Below, piece by piece: positions 43,938 to 54,489 of a stretch of DNA of 64,000 bases (within the stretch, counting starts at the first letter, position 1; each line of letters begins with the position of its first letter). Under the pieces are notes generated by a model. That model worked only from the letters and a program-made list of their open reading frames with translations, made no database searches and had not been told where the DNA came from. Location: assembly GCA_900315455.1 (NCBI GenBank), contig OMZE01000016.1:1-64000 (forward strand), written 5' to 3'. A program made the position numbers and the translations under genes. Source of the stretch: an uncultured Prevotellaceae bacterium. GTDB lineage: Bacteria > Bacteroidota > Bacteroidia > Bacteroidales > Bacteroidaceae.

Positions 43938-46364
43938 TTATCGGATGAGATACACCCGATAGTCTTTCACACTGCCTGGAGTGCCTTGCTCGGCACGGGG
44001 AAGGTACTCTATACCCGTAACGGTCTGTTCTGCTCCAAGGTCGATAACCAGCACGTGCGGACTGTTGCTATTTTTTTCGGTGCTCCAATAGGTGCTCTCT
44101 TGCAGGTCGAACACCTTGTCGGCCGTATGATTGCCTTTTTCTACATCCTCGCTGTCGGCATATTTCACCGTCCAAGGCTCACGGCTCATCCTGCGGCCAT
44201 CGCTGCCGATAGCATATAGTTCGGCGATACTTGTCACGTCGCCGGGTTTGTGGGTAGACAAACATTCCACGACGAGATAACGGCCACTGGCAGGCGAACC
44301 GAAACTCACTTTCTGCCAGCCGTTGCCTGCTTCAAACTGTCCCTCGGCGGTGGGTGTAAGGGAGTTGAGGTCGGGGCGGTCGCCAGGATTGTTGTGCTTG
44401 TTGGTCTTCTCCAACTGCAACTTGTTGAGTTCGGGTTTGTCTTGTCCCCAAACTACGGTTTCCTTCGGACCTGCAATATCGAGCACGATGACCTCGTTGC
44501 GGCCTTTCTTGAGCCAACAGCCCGGAACATAGAGTGTCTGCTGAGGTCCGATGCGCCAGAAGCGTCCCATGGCATGGCCATTGACCCACACTTGCCCTTT
44601 GCCCCATGTCTCAAAGTTTAGGAATGTGTCGCCTACCTTGTTCAACGTAAAATACCCTCGGTAATAGCCTGGCTTGCCTGTCATGTTATCACCAAACGAC
44701 TGGATATATTCATTAGCCTTTACCAACCAGGTATCCATGTCAGCATTGTCTGCGTTCTGCCTTGAAATTTCTTCAAGACTTCTCTGCGAATCGGTGAGAC
44801 TTCTCTGCTGATTGTCAAAAGCCCTTGATGCCGTTTGGTAGTCATCGGGAATCGTGATGTTGTTCCAAACCTTGGGCTTCCATGTCATTTCTATTCCATT
44901 CACTTCAGCAGAGAAAGTCACATCGCCAACAATACCCTTGTAGTCCTTGATAGCGCGGCCGAAGTTGATTCTTCCCATACCTTCTACCATAATGGTGAGC
45001 AATGCTCCTTTCCTGACGGGGGGGAGCGTGAGGCTTTGCTCGTTCTTCACACGGTCAATCTTTCCGATGAATTTGCCGTCGATGAAAACCTGGGCATAAT
45101 CGTGAAACTCTCCTGAGAGCACGCTTTGTACAGGAATATCGGGCATGACAGTGACGTATATCATCGACCCCCATCCCATATCCATATCTTCAAACGTCAT
45201 CAGACTGCCTGTTTGGTGCTTGTCGATGACATGATTAAGAAGCGCATACTCCTTTAATTCAAATTTGGGCACGGTCACTATAGGCATAGGAGCCTTGGGC
45301 ACTGCAGGGAGTTTACCCTTGTTGTATTTCTGCATCGTCTCTCGCAGTTCCCAGAACTTGGGTGTGGCAAGTCCCCATTCGTTGATAGGTGCATCGTAGT
45401 CGTAAGAAGTGACGTCGGGAGCGAATCCCGGACTGTTGGCGCCAGCCCAATGACCGAACGATGTGCCACCATGGGTCATGTATAGCGAGAAGGAAATGCC
45501 TTTTGAGAGCATCTCATCGATGCCTGCCACCATGTCTTCGGCGGGGCGGGTCTCATGTTGGGCTCCCCATTTGTCGAACCAGCCGCTCCAGAATTCTGAA
45601 CACATCTTAGGCGCCGTGGGGCGCAGTTCTCCCAATCGTTTGAACTGGCTGTCGATATTGGCTCCCGTGCCGAAGTTCATCGTCCATGTGAGGTCATCAA
45701 GACCGTTCTTGGTGAAGTTGGATGCCCAGTCGCACTGAAACAGGAGCATCTCGTTGCCGTAGATGCTGCGCAGACAGTCGCGTATCTCGCTTACGTAGGG
45801 CTTGTCTTCACCATATGAACCATATTCGTTCTCTACCTGCACCATGATGATGGGCCCGCCATTTTGGATGGAAAGTCCAGCAAGTTGTTCACCCACTTTC
45901 TTTTCGAAAAGTTTCACCCTCTCGATGAAATAGGGGTCTTGCTCACGCAGGCGGATGTCTTTTTTCTTCAACAGCCACCAAGGCAGTCCGCCCATTTCCC
46001 ATTCGGCACAGACGTATGGTCCGGGACGCACAATGACGTACATGCCGTTTTTCTGGCAGAGACGGCAGAAGGCAGCCACGTCGTTTTGTCCGGAAAAGTC
46101 AAATTCTCCTTCGCGTTGTTCATGGATGTTCCAAAACACATAGAGGCACACCGTGTTCATGCCCAAAGCCCGGCACATCTTGATGCGGTGTTCCCAATAG
46201 GGCTGGGGTATGCGTGGATAGTGCAGTTCGGCTGCTTTCACCACGAAGGGTTGGCCGTCGAGCAGGAAGGTGTTTTCACCCACACCGAAGGAATGACGGT
46301 TTTGTGCATGACAGGAGAGCGTGATGGTGAGCAGGGCGAAAAGGCCCAGAAGTATTCTCTTCAT
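43938..46364 (-). CDS. GH35 beta-galactosidase with C-terminal carbohydrate-binding domain
   Basis: A signal peptide (to CHAQ) precedes a GH35 TIM barrel with FVVKAAELHYPRIP, IVRPGPYVCAEWEMGG, QVENEYGSYG (acid/base Glu) and KMCSEFWSGWFDKWG (nucleophile Glu). A beta-sandwich part holds MGRFWRIGPQQTLYVPGCWLKKG, and a last 130-residue domain resembles F5/8C binding (GRYLVVECLSTH, YWSTEKNSNSPHVLVIDLG). At 808 residues it is typical for Bacteroidales exo-beta-galactosidases. It probably acts in the periplasm on galactosides. Confidence 0.9.
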   Translation of the reverse strand: MKRILLGLFALLTITLSCHAQNRHSFGVGENTFLLDGQPFVVKAAELHYPRIPQPYWEHRIKMCRALGMNTVCLYVFWNIHEQREGEFDFSGQNDVAAFCRLCQKNGMYVIVRPGPYVCAEWEMGGLPWWLLKKKDIRLREQDPYFIERVKLFEKKVGEQLAGLSIQNGGPIIMVQVENEYGSYGEDKPYVSEIRDCLRSIYGNEMLLFQCDWASNFTKNGLDDLTWTMNFGTGANIDSQFKRLGELRPTAPKMCSEFWSGWFDKWGAQHETRPAEDMVAGIDEMLSKGISFSLYMTHGGTSFGHWAGANSPGFAPDVTSYDYDAPINEWGLATPKFWELRETMQKYNKGKLPAVPKAPMPIVTVPKFELKEYALLNHVIDKHQTGSLMTFEDMDMGWGSMIYVTVMPDIPVQSVLSGEFHDYAQVFIDGKFIGKIDRVKNEQSLTLPPVRKGALLTIMVEGMGRINFGRAIKDYKGIVGDVTFSAEVNGIEMTWKPKVWNNITIPDDYQTASRAFDNQQRSLTDSQRSLEEISRQNADNADMDTWLVKANEYIQSFGDNMTGKPGYYRGYFTLNKVGDTFLNFETWGKGQVWVNGHAMGRFWRIGPQQTLYVPGCWLKKGRNEVIVLDIAGPKETVVWGQDKPELNKLQLEKTNKHNNPGDRPDLNSLTPTAEGQFEAGNGWQKVSFGSPASGRYLVVECLSTHKPGDVTSIAELYAIGSDGRRMSREPWTVKYADSEDVEKGNHTADKVFDLQESTYWSTEKNSNSPHVLVIDLGAEQTVTGIEYLPRAEQGTPGSVKDYRVYLIR

Positions 46365-46408
46365 AGTATGATGGTTTTTGTTTTGGTTGATTCAATGCGT
46401 AGAGATTG

Positions 46409-46416
46409 CAAAGATA
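46409..46416 (-). promoter_or_regulatory. -7 box of the GH35 gene
   Basis: TATCTTTG on the minus strand, 45 bp before the GH35 start. Confidence 0.5.
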
Positions 46417-46567
46417 GTGATTTTTGGGCAATAGTTTCTGATGTTTGGATAGAATCTTCTGCTATCGGTCCTTTTTTTCCAAATAAGATGCCAATGCCAG
46501 TGCTTTCTCTTTGGTCAAGAAAACACTGGCACGGTGTCATGCGAACGGCACATGTCAGTTTGTTGAC

Positions 46568-49500
46568 TTATAATGCCAAGTCGATGAACGAATGCAACTG
46601 CTGTATGCCTTGATGGTTGTTGTCGAGTGCTTCCACTTCGGTGAGGTAGCGCAGGGCATGTGCTTTGTCGCCCATGCCGTAGTAACCGAGAGCGAGCATA
46701 TACTTGCAGTGGATGATGTTTTTCGTGTCTAAGGAATCATCCCAGATGAGCATATCGGGCAGCGAAACGGCGAAATAGTCCATCACTTGTTTCTCAAACA
46801 GGTGTTGTTTGCCGAAGTTGATGAGTTTGTAGAATCTTCCACGAGCCTCACCTTCGCGGCCGAGTTTGAGGAGCGCCATGCCTTGATAGAAAATCTTGTC
46901 GGGCTTGGCATCGTTGTAGTACATGGCTGCGGCTGGCTCCTGGGGACCTTTCGTGGCTTCCTCCCAGCACTCCATGGCCTTGTCTGCTTTCCCCGTGGCT
47001 TCGTATGCGATGCCTAACAGATAGTGGAAATCGTTCTCCTGTGCCCCATAAAGTTTGCCTTCACCAAGATGATGGGGATATTCGAGACACTCATTGAGCA
47101 GACTGATGGCCTTGTCGTATTCTTTTGCTGCGATGGCTTGCTTGGCTAGTTCCACCCGGCAAATCTGATATTGTGCTGGCACCTTGCCTTCGCCGCCTTC
47201 CCAGGGATGGAAGATGTGTGCGTCGAGTTTCTGCATGGCTTCCTCGTATCTGCCGGTCTGGTTGAGCAGGGTGATTTCTTCCAACACAAGGTCGTCACGG
47301 CGCTGTATCAGGTGCGGGTATTTTTGTAAGAAGGCGAGGCGTTGCTGATGTGGATGGTGCAGACGTTTGTAGAGTTGGTCGAGTTCCATGAGCACGCGTT
47401 CATCGTTCTTGTCGAGTTGGAAAGCGCGCTCCATGTATTCGAGGGCTTCTTGCTTGCGGTCTTGTTTGTCGACTCCGTCTGTCTCCATCGTGACTTGGCA
47501 ATTGGTGCATTCACTATTGCTCTCGCTGCGCTGCTGATTGAAACGTGCCAAGGCAAGGTTGCGCCATACGGTGGGGAACGACGGGTCGAGTTGGGCGGAG
47601 AGTTCCCAGTTCTCGATGGCAAGGTCGTACTGGCGTGCGGCATAGTAGAGGCAGCCAAGGTAGTAGGGGGCTTTGGCTCCCTTCGGGTTTGCCAACTTAG
47701 CCATGTTGAGCACTATCACGTCTTCCAGCCGATTGGGAAAACAGCAATAACTGTCGGTTTGCTCGGCTTGCTCATAGCATGTTTTCTCCTCTTCGAAGCA
47801 TGCCTGACCGCTCTTGAAATAGCCCAAATAATAGGATGTAAGCGGAGAGGCTTTTTTCAGGGCTTTGGTTATGGTAGGGATGGTGAGCACTGCCTCTGCT
47901 TCTTGCCATAGGCCGGCCTGTGCATAGTCGAGGGCCAGTTCATGGTAATTGTATACATTGCCGTGCATGATTTCCACCATCTCATTGAGCACTTCTTTGT
48001 CTTTGGTCAACAGATATTGTTCGTAGCGGATGCCATAGTTGAACTGGTCGAGTTTCAACGACTCTTTGATGAGGTGAAGACGCTGGTTAAGTTCCTGCGA
48101 ACTGCCCATCTGGAGGCTTCCCTTCTGTTTGCCCTCTTGTTGTTTTCGCAACACAGCGGCCTTCAGGGCACGGGCCTTGTGGTTGCAACTGTTGAAGATG
48201 AGGCAGCGGTCGAGTTCATCGAGGGCGTCATCGTAATGCCCCAACCATGTGCTGATGCACGCGGCTTCGAAATACGCGGCATCGGCCCAGGCTTTGTTCC
48301 ATGACGACTTCCAGAAGAGTTCGTAGGCTTCCTTTAAGCAGAATTGGTATTTCAGCGAGAGGGCGAGGTAGAAGATGGATTCCCCGTCATAGGGATTGGG
48401 GTTGCGTTTCTGCCAGATTTTCACGGCACGGCGCAGATAGGTCTCGGCTTTCTTGAAACGACCACGGCGCAAGTACCATAGGCCAGTCTGGTTGAGGCAG
48501 CGCACGTCGTTGGGGTCGCGACGCAGAGCCTCCTCATAGTAATCGAGGGCCGACCATGTGGCATGACGGTACTGCTCCAGATGCAGACCGGTGAGATAGA
48601 GTTGGTCGTTGGTCTTGGTGTCGGTGGGCGACAAGGCTGCCTCGGCGGCATCGGGTATGCTGCGTATCTCGTCGTCTTCGGCCATCCAACAAAGATTGCC
48701 CACACGTAAGACGAGGTCATTGAGGGAGCATTCGCCCACATCTACAGTCTCATCAAGGATAGTCTCTGGCGAGAGGGTATGCGTTTTTTCGTAATATTTC
48801 TCTCTGTTCTTGTTGGCCAGACTTACTGTGACGGTTTTCTTCGATGTGGAGAGCACCTTGAAACGCACACCTTTCTCTGTCTGTTCAATATTCAGCACAT
48901 AGTCCTTGGAGGCTTGTTTCACGATGCCGAGTTCTCGGTAGGGCATGAAATACTGCACGAATTGCTTCTCCTCATAGGGCATGAGCCAAGAGAAGTCGGG
49001 CTGGTTCTCCGTATAGACACCTGCCATCAGTTCGATATAGGGGCGAAAGCCGGTTCTTATCTGAGATTGGAGATTGGAGAATTGATAGTCACCGGTTTCG
49101 TTGGCAGAGGTGGAGTTGTTCTCTGTTTCAACCACTTCATCGGTGAGGTTGCGGTCCCAGGCGCGGCCGAAGTCACCGTTGCCCCAAGTCCATTGTTTCT
49201 TTCCGGGTGAGAAATGGTGGCTGGCTACATGCAGCATGCCTCCCTTGGTGTCGTTCTCATAACCTCCTTCGAAGTCGTATTTCGAGTTCACGGCCATATA
49301 ACTCGTCGGCACATAGATATTCTTGTAATTGGAGATGTCGACGCCTGAAGAGTAGTCCATCTTGTAATAAGTGCCTGTGGCGATGGGAAACGACGATACG
49401 GCGCGCTTGCCATGGTCGAACACTGCGTTTACATCGGGTGGAAAAACACTTTGGTAATCATCGTTCACCTCTACGGCAGGGTTGGCCCACCAGAGGAAGG

Positions 49501-50050
49501 TCTGGGGTAGGGGCGTGCGGTTGGATACACGGCCCTGAATCTCGAGATATGCACATCCGGGACGAAGGGTGAAACCGGCAGCACCTTTCTGATGAAACAT
49601 CCGCTCCATCTCGTTCACCCAGACGGTCACGGAACCGTCGTCATTTTCCACAATCTTCGAGTCGACGGGCATATAGGTGGAAGGGCGGTGGTGCTGAGGC
49701 CAGTTGAACTCTATGCCGCCCGAAATCCACGGACCTGCAAGTCCCACAAGTGCAGGCTTGACAACATGGTTGTAATACACAAAGTGGCGTTGCTTGATTT
49801 TGTCGTAAGCCATCTGCACACGGCCTCCTAACTCAGGCAGAATCATCACTTTGATATACTCGTTCTCCAACCAGATAGCATGATATTCCTTGTCTACTTT
49901 CTCGTTGCTTATCGACTCAATCACAGGATAGGGATATACCACACCGCTGCTGCCTTGATAGACACGTTTTTCAAGAAACATCGGGTTCTTCTCTGGCTTT
50001 CCCACTTCATAGGTGGGGATGGTCACCAGTTCTCTCCATGCTTTTACCAT
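46568..50050 (-). CDS. DUF5107 domain protein with long TPR tail
   Basis: The first 480 residues form a beta-rich DUF5107 domain, related to aldose-epimerase-like folds (LENEYIKVMILPELGGRVQMAYDK, GGIEFNWPQHHRPSTY, WANPAVEVNDDYQ). From about 490 to 1160 are TPRs (CLNQTGLWYLRRGRFKKAETYL, DDALDELDRCLIF, YDLAIENWELSAQLDPSFP). No signal peptide, so cytoplasmic. These proteins often sit beside sugar transporters and glycosidases; here the MFS sugar porter is next upstream (84 bp) and GH35 next downstream. A role in sugar mutarotation or carbohydrate sensing is a guess from fold and context. Confidence 0.82.
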   Translation of the reverse strand: MVKAWRELVTIPTYEVGKPEKNPMFLEKRVYQGSSGVVYPYPVIESISNEKVDKEYHAIWLENEYIKVMILPELGGRVQMAYDKIKQRHFVYYNHVVKPALVGLAGPWISGGIEFNWPQHHRPSTYMPVDSKIVENDDGSVTVWVNEMERMFHQKGAAGFTLRPGCAYLEIQGRVSNRTPLPQTFLWWANPAVEVNDDYQSVFPPDVNAVFDHGKRAVSSFPIATGTYYKMDYSSGVDISNYKNIYVPTSYMAVNSKYDFEGGYENDTKGGMLHVASHHFSPGKKQWTWGNGDFGRAWDRNLTDEVVETENNSTSANETGDYQFSNLQSQIRTGFRPYIELMAGVYTENQPDFSWLMPYEEKQFVQYFMPYRELGIVKQASKDYVLNIEQTEKGVRFKVLSTSKKTVTVSLANKNREKYYEKTHTLSPETILDETVDVGECSLNDLVLRVGNLCWMAEDDEIRSIPDAAEAALSPTDTKTNDQLYLTGLHLEQYRHATWSALDYYEEALRRDPNDVRCLNQTGLWYLRRGRFKKAETYLRRAVKIWQKRNPNPYDGESIFYLALSLKYQFCLKEAYELFWKSSWNKAWADAAYFEAACISTWLGHYDDALDELDRCLIFNSCNHKARALKAAVLRKQQEGKQKGSLQMGSSQELNQRLHLIKESLKLDQFNYGIRYEQYLLTKDKEVLNEMVEIMHGNVYNYHELALDYAQAGLWQEAEAVLTIPTITKALKKASPLTSYYLGYFKSGQACFEEEKTCYEQAEQTDSYCCFPNRLEDVIVLNMAKLANPKGAKAPYYLGCLYYAARQYDLAIENWELSAQLDPSFPTVWRNLALARFNQQRSESNSECTNCQVTMETDGVDKQDRKQEALEYMERAFQLDKNDERVLMELDQLYKRLHHPHQQRLAFLQKYPHLIQRRDDLVLEEITLLNQTGRYEEAMQKLDAHIFHPWEGGEGKVPAQYQICRVELAKQAIAAKEYDKAISLLNECLEYPHHLGEGKLYGAQENDFHYLLGIAYEATGKADKAMECWEEATKGPQEPAAAMYYNDAKPDKIFYQGMALLKLGREGEARGRFYKLINFGKQHLFEKQVMDYFAVSLPDMLIWDDSLDTKNIIHCKYMLALGYYGMGDKAHALRYLTEVEALDNNHQGIQQLHSFIDLAL

Positions 50051-50134
50051 GATTGCTTATATTGAAGATTGAAAATTGTTTATTTTTTTTGTAGGAATAA
50101 TGGATACTGCGTTGTCAAGCCTCATTTTTCTCAC

Positions 50135-51430
50135 TTATTTCACCAATTCCTTTTCCAGTTCTTCCAGGCTCTTTCCTTTGGTTTCAGGACAGTTGCGGTA
50201 GAGGAAGATGAAGGCACAAATGCATATGCCACTGTAAATCCAGAATGTGCCGCTGCTGCCAAGGGCGGCATTCATCGACGGGAAAGAGAAGGTCAGCGTG
50301 CAGCAACCCACCCATAGGGCAAAGGTGCATGTAGCCATGGCGATGCCACGCACCCGGTGGGGGAAGATTTCTGCGAGCAGCGTCCAGGTCACAGGACCAA
50401 GGGTCATGGCATATACCGAGATGGCAGCCACCACGAGCCCCACCATCAGCATACCCGTCATGCCCATGAAATAGCAAGTGCCGAGGGTGATGTAAATCAG
50501 TCCCAGTCCGCCGGCTCCTATCAAAATCAGTGTGCGGCGCCCCCATTTCTCTATCGTATAGAGTGCCACGATGGTGAACAGCACATTGGCAATGCCTGTA
50601 ATTACGATGTTGATGAACATACCGTCGACATTGAACCCCGCACCCACGAAAATCTCCTGGGCGTAGTTGAAGATGACATTCGTGCCGCACCACTGCTGAA
50701 ACACGGCAATCACCAATCCGAGCAGCAGAACCTTGGCATATTTGTGCGCGAAGAGTTCGCGCAGGCCGGCCTCTGTTTTCTTGCCGTCGGGGTGGGGCGC
50801 TGCTTTCAACTTCAGGTAAACGGGACTCTCGGGTATGAAGAAACTCATTATCAGGAACAGTGCGGCAGGCAAGGTCTCAGCCCAGAACATCCATCTCCAT
50901 CCCCAGGCGATGTTCCATGCCTGACTTTCTGCCACCATGGTGTCTCTTGCCAACAGCATGTTTACAATCTGGGCGCTCAGGATGCCCAATACGATAGTCA
51001 TCTGGTTGAGGCTCACCATTCGTCCGCGGATGTTGGCCGGACTCACTTCGGCGATGTACATCGGTGATAGGGCAGAGGCGACTCCGATGCCCACCCCACC
51101 CACGAAACGGGCAAAATTGAACAATACGAAGTCGTTGAACAAACCTGTGGCAATGGCAGATACGGTAAAAAGCACTGCCGACACCATCAGCAATGGTTTG
51201 CGACCGTATTTGTCGGCTGCTGCTCCTGCCATCATTGCTCCAACCAAGCACCCCACCAGGGCCGTAGTCATGGCAACTCCTTGCATTAAAGGAGATTCGC
51301 TGATGCTGAAATACAACTCATAAAACGGTTTGGCACCGCCAATCACTACCCAGTCGTAGCCGAAGAGCAATCCACCCATCGCCGATACCAGGCAGATAAA
51401 ATAGAGAAAGCCTTTGTTGGATTCTTGCAT
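50135..51430 (-). CDS. Sugar porter of the major facilitator superfamily
   Basis: A 12-helix inner-membrane protein of 431 residues with sugar-porter marks: GGLLFGYDWVVIGGAKPF in helix 1, AADKYGRKP after helix 2, ARFVGGVGIGVAS, PMYIAEVSPANIRGRMVSL, the mid PESPVYL, QQWCGTNVIFNYAQEIF in helix 7 and GPVTWTLLAEIFPHRVRG. It is a likely H+-coupled hexose or pentose importer feeding products of the nearby glycosidases. Confidence 0.9.
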   Translation of the reverse strand: MQESNKGFLYFICLVSAMGGLLFGYDWVVIGGAKPFYELYFSISESPLMQGVAMTTALVGCLVGAMMAGAAADKYGRKPLLMVSAVLFTVSAIATGLFNDFVLFNFARFVGGVGIGVASALSPMYIAEVSPANIRGRMVSLNQMTIVLGILSAQIVNMLLARDTMVAESQAWNIAWGWRWMFWAETLPAALFLIMSFFIPESPVYLKLKAAPHPDGKKTEAGLRELFAHKYAKVLLLGLVIAVFQQWCGTNVIFNYAQEIFVGAGFNVDGMFINIVITGIANVLFTIVALYTIEKWGRRTLILIGAGGLGLIYITLGTCYFMGMTGMLMVGLVVAAISVYAMTLGPVTWTLLAEIFPHRVRGIAMATCTFALWVGCCTLTFSFPSMNAALGSSGTFWIYSGICICAFIFLYRNCPETKGKSLEELEKELVK

Positions 51431-51455
51431 AAGTCTATATTTAATTATCTTGGTG

Positions 51456-51463
51456 CAAAGATA
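51456..51463 (-). promoter_or_regulatory. -7 box of the sugar transporter gene
   Basis: TATCTTTG on the minus strand, 26 bp before the start. Confidence 0.5.
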
Positions 51464-51548
51464 AAATGTTTTTGTATTTTCAATATGGAAAAACGTCGCA
51501 AGGATATGGATTTTTATCCGCTATTATAGTATCCGGCGATATCATATA

Positions 51549-52409
51549 TTATGGCACCACATAGTCTGTCACCTCGTTGAGGCGCAAGACCACGGTGTCG
51601 GCGTGAGTGATGCCACTCGCCATGAAATAGCCCAGGCATCCGCCGGAGATATTGCTTACAGGGTTGGCACCTGCACTCTGACCGGAAATCAGGGTCCTGA
51701 AATAGTCATAGGCAGGCAAATCGATGGACATGAGTTGAAGGGTGATGGTGTCGCCATCATAAAGTATCTTGTCCCAGTCGTCTTCTTTGTCCTCGATAGC
51801 CGTTTTCTCCATCATACAGTGGATGTCGCGAAACACTCGTCCTGGTGGATTTCCACGGTCGTCGAAGACATTCCAACGATATGCCCTGCTTTGCATCTTT
51901 GGAGTGATATGCGGGTTGGATGAGTGGCGGTCAATCCGATAGAGAAAATAGTTGCGCTGCTCCGGATCTGGGTCGGTAGCCCACAATACATCCACCAACA
52001 GTCGTTCGTCGAGCATCTTCAGCCAGTAGAAATCGGTGGAGATGATTGTAGGTGGTGCAGGCATGGTGGAAACAGCCTCGTAGTGGTTGCCCTCAAAATC
52101 CACTGCCATGCGATAGTTGTGGCCGGGAATGCCTTTCATGTCCGACCGATAGCACCCATCCGATGGGTCATACACAAGAAGATGCGCTGTGTCATTATCA
52201 AAAACGGTGATGCTGGCACCTGGTAGAGAAAGGCTTTTCACAGAATCGTTGACAGAGCGGGAGCGCCGCACCGACACCTCTGTGCCCTCATTGGTCACCC
52301 GTCCCTCTATAACCACCATGGTGTCAATCTCATGGTAATTGATGTCGATTTCCTTCTCACATGAAACGAGGAGAAGCAATAATGCGAATATGGTAAGCAA
52401 CTTTCTCAT
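51549..52409 (-). CDS. DUF4249 lipoprotein, partner of the TonB receptor
   Basis: A lipoprotein signal (MRKLLTIFALLLLLVSCEKE, lipobox VSC) is followed by a beta-rich domain with the DUF4249 opening MVVIEGRVTNEGTEVSVRRS, ASITVFDND, and a late CMMEKTAIEDKEDDWDK. The start at 52409 gives the signal; longer versions do not. DUF4249 proteins accompany TonB-dependent receptors in Bacteroidetes, perhaps as surface accessory lipoproteins. It follows its receptor with a 2-nt gap. Confidence 0.83.
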   Translation of the reverse strand: MRKLLTIFALLLLLVSCEKEIDINYHEIDTMVVIEGRVTNEGTEVSVRRSRSVNDSVKSLSLPGASITVFDNDTAHLLVYDPSDGCYRSDMKGIPGHNYRMAVDFEGNHYEAVSTMPAPPTIISTDFYWLKMLDERLLVDVLWATDPDPEQRNYFLYRIDRHSSNPHITPKMQSRAYRWNVFDDRGNPPGRVFRDIHCMMEKTAIEDKEDDWDKILYDGDTITLQLMSIDLPAYDYFRTLISGQSAGANPVSNISGGCLGYFMASGITHADTVVLRLNEVTDYVVP

Positions 52410-52411
52410 GG

Positions 52412-54484
52412 TCAGAACTTCACAGTGAATGAAACGGAAGGCACGATGCCGAACATGGCAGTGAGTTTGGCTGTAGTGCCGGATGGCTTGTCGTCGTCGT
52501 TCTTGAATGTGATGACGAACGGATTGTAACGGTTGTAGACATTGTAGATGCCAAATGTCCATATATGAGTGGCCCGTTGCTTCTTCTTGGTATAGGAGGC
52601 ACCAAGGTCGAGACGATGGCTGGCAGGGGCACGGTAACCATTGCGCTCGGCATAATAGTAGAATGTGCGTCCGTCAATCTCATATTTGGCACTGGGAGCA
52701 GTGAGTGCCTGTCCGGTGTTGTAATGCCACATCGCCGAGAATTCCCAATGGTCGTTTGCCCTGTAGATGCCGATGATGCTGATGTCGTGGCGCCGGTCAT
52801 TGGAGGCGGTGTACCACTCACCGTTGTTGATACCTTCTATCTTGTTCTCTGACCACGACAGCGTGTAACTCGCCCATCCCGTGAGTTTGCCGCTATTCTT
52901 GTGAGCGCAGAGTTCCAGGCCGTAGGCTCGTCCCTTTCCACCCAATAGCAGTCGTTCTATCTCAATCTCCGAATAGAAGGATTTGCCATCGCGGTAGTCG
53001 TAGATGTTTTTCACCCACTTGTAGTAAACCTCGGCACTAAAATCATAATCACTCTGACGGGTGATACCCGTCCAACCCATCGCCACCTGATCGGCCAGTT
53101 CGGGCTTGAGCAGGTTGCTGGTCATGGCGTAACGGTCGAAAGGCATCGACATCGAACCTGCCCTGATGGCATGGATATCCTGGGTGCTGCGGCTATAGCC
53201 CACCTTGAGACTATGGTGGGACGATAGTTTGAAATTGGCACTCACGCGGGGTTCAAGGTTGAAGTAGGTTTTCACGGTGTGCCATTTCTCTGGAGTGGTA
53301 GTTTGGGTGATTCTTCCTTCTGTGTCAATCTCATAATATGGCGCTCCACCAAGTACGGAATGAAGACGAAGTCTTACTCCAGCCGACAGGTTGAACCTGT
53401 CGTTCACCGACAATTCCTGGCTCAGCCACAGCGCATTGCTCCATCCGTCGCGCTTCTCTCGCTGATGAAGTAAGTTGATGTCCCACTCGGCCGACTGCAG
53501 TTGAAGGTATGTTGATTCCAGCCCGTACCTCAGCGTGAGTTTCTTGGTGGGCATCCACGTCTGGTCGTGATGGAGGGTGAGATGTCGGATATATCCCTTC
53601 ATCGTGTAGTAGATATTCATCATGTCGATGCCTACATCATCGGTGAAGTCGCTGTAGGTGAGTTGGGTATGTGCATAGAGATGGCTGTTGGCGTTGTGAA
53701 GCCAACTGGCATTGGCGGTGGTGTTGCTCCATTTCATGTCCATGAGGTCCTCAAGACCCATATTGTCTCTTGCCCTGAAGAAAGTGAGCGACAGCCTGTC
53801 ACGGGGCGACAGGCGGAAAGTCAGTTGCAGGTTGGCGTCATAGAAATTGAGGGTGTTGTCTTTATACTTCTTCGATGCCTTGAGGAAAAGGTCGAGATAC
53901 GACCTTCGTCCGGCAAAGAGAAACGACGACTTGTCCTGCTGGATAGGGCCCTCTGCTGCCACGTTGGCAGAGAGAAGTCCGACAGAAGCACTAAAATGGT
54001 ATTTGTTCATGTCGCCCACTCGCGTGCTGACATCGAAAACCGAGGATGTGGCGCCCCCGTAATTGGCTGGCACAAGACCCTTGTAGAGCGCGGCATTGTT
54101 GAGCGCATTGTCATTGAATGTGGAAAGCAACCCCATGAGATGGCCTGCGTTGTAGATAGTAGCCCCGTCAAGCAGGATGAGGTTTTGTGCTGATGTGCCG
54201 CCACGCACCTGATAGCCACTCGATGCCTCGCTTTCATTCTTTACCCCTGGCAGCAGTTGGAGCGACCTGATGATGTCGCGTTCGCCCAAAAGAGAGGGCG
54301 TCTTGCTCATTGTGCCAAGGTCAATGCGCTCCACGCCCACCTGCACTTCGTTCAGCCTGCGCTGAGCCGTCCGCGACATCACGGTCACTCCTTCGAGTGT
54401 GTCTTCGCGTGCGACATTGTCGGTTTGGGCATAGAGTGTAGTAACCCCACAGAGTAGTATCGCCAATGTTCTCCATCGTTTCAT
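52412..54484 (-). CDS. TonB-dependent outer-membrane receptor
   Basis: A signal peptide (to LYAQ), a short segment with DTLEGVTVMSRTAQRR, a plug domain (about 55-190; IRSLQLLPGVKNESEASSGY, VRGGTSAQNLILLDGATIYN) and a 22-strand barrel ending FGIVPSVSFTVKF. At 690 residues it is short for a SusC-type protein and there is no SusD; it fits the group paired with DUF4249. It imports an unknown ligand with TonB energy. Its -7 box sits only 5 bp before the start codon. Confidence 0.9.
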   Translation of the reverse strand: MKRWRTLAILLCGVTTLYAQTDNVAREDTLEGVTVMSRTAQRRLNEVQVGVERIDLGTMSKTPSLLGERDIIRSLQLLPGVKNESEASSGYQVRGGTSAQNLILLDGATIYNAGHLMGLLSTFNDNALNNAALYKGLVPANYGGATSSVFDVSTRVGDMNKYHFSASVGLLSANVAAEGPIQQDKSSFLFAGRRSYLDLFLKASKKYKDNTLNFYDANLQLTFRLSPRDRLSLTFFRARDNMGLEDLMDMKWSNTTANASWLHNANSHLYAHTQLTYSDFTDDVGIDMMNIYYTMKGYIRHLTLHHDQTWMPTKKLTLRYGLESTYLQLQSAEWDINLLHQREKRDGWSNALWLSQELSVNDRFNLSAGVRLRLHSVLGGAPYYEIDTEGRITQTTTPEKWHTVKTYFNLEPRVSANFKLSSHHSLKVGYSRSTQDIHAIRAGSMSMPFDRYAMTSNLLKPELADQVAMGWTGITRQSDYDFSAEVYYKWVKNIYDYRDGKSFYSEIEIERLLLGGKGRAYGLELCAHKNSGKLTGWASYTLSWSENKIEGINNGEWYTASNDRRHDISIIGIYRANDHWEFSAMWHYNTGQALTAPSAKYEIDGRTFYYYAERNGYRAPASHRLDLGASYTKKKQRATHIWTFGIYNVYNRYNPFVITFKNDDDKPSGTTAKLTAMFGIVPSVSFTVKF

Positions 54485-54489
54485 GATGG

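Noticed and set aside
52412-54484. SusC of a SusCD pair
   Set aside because: No SusD-like gene follows; the partner is a DUF4249 lipoprotein, and the receptor is short at 690 residues.
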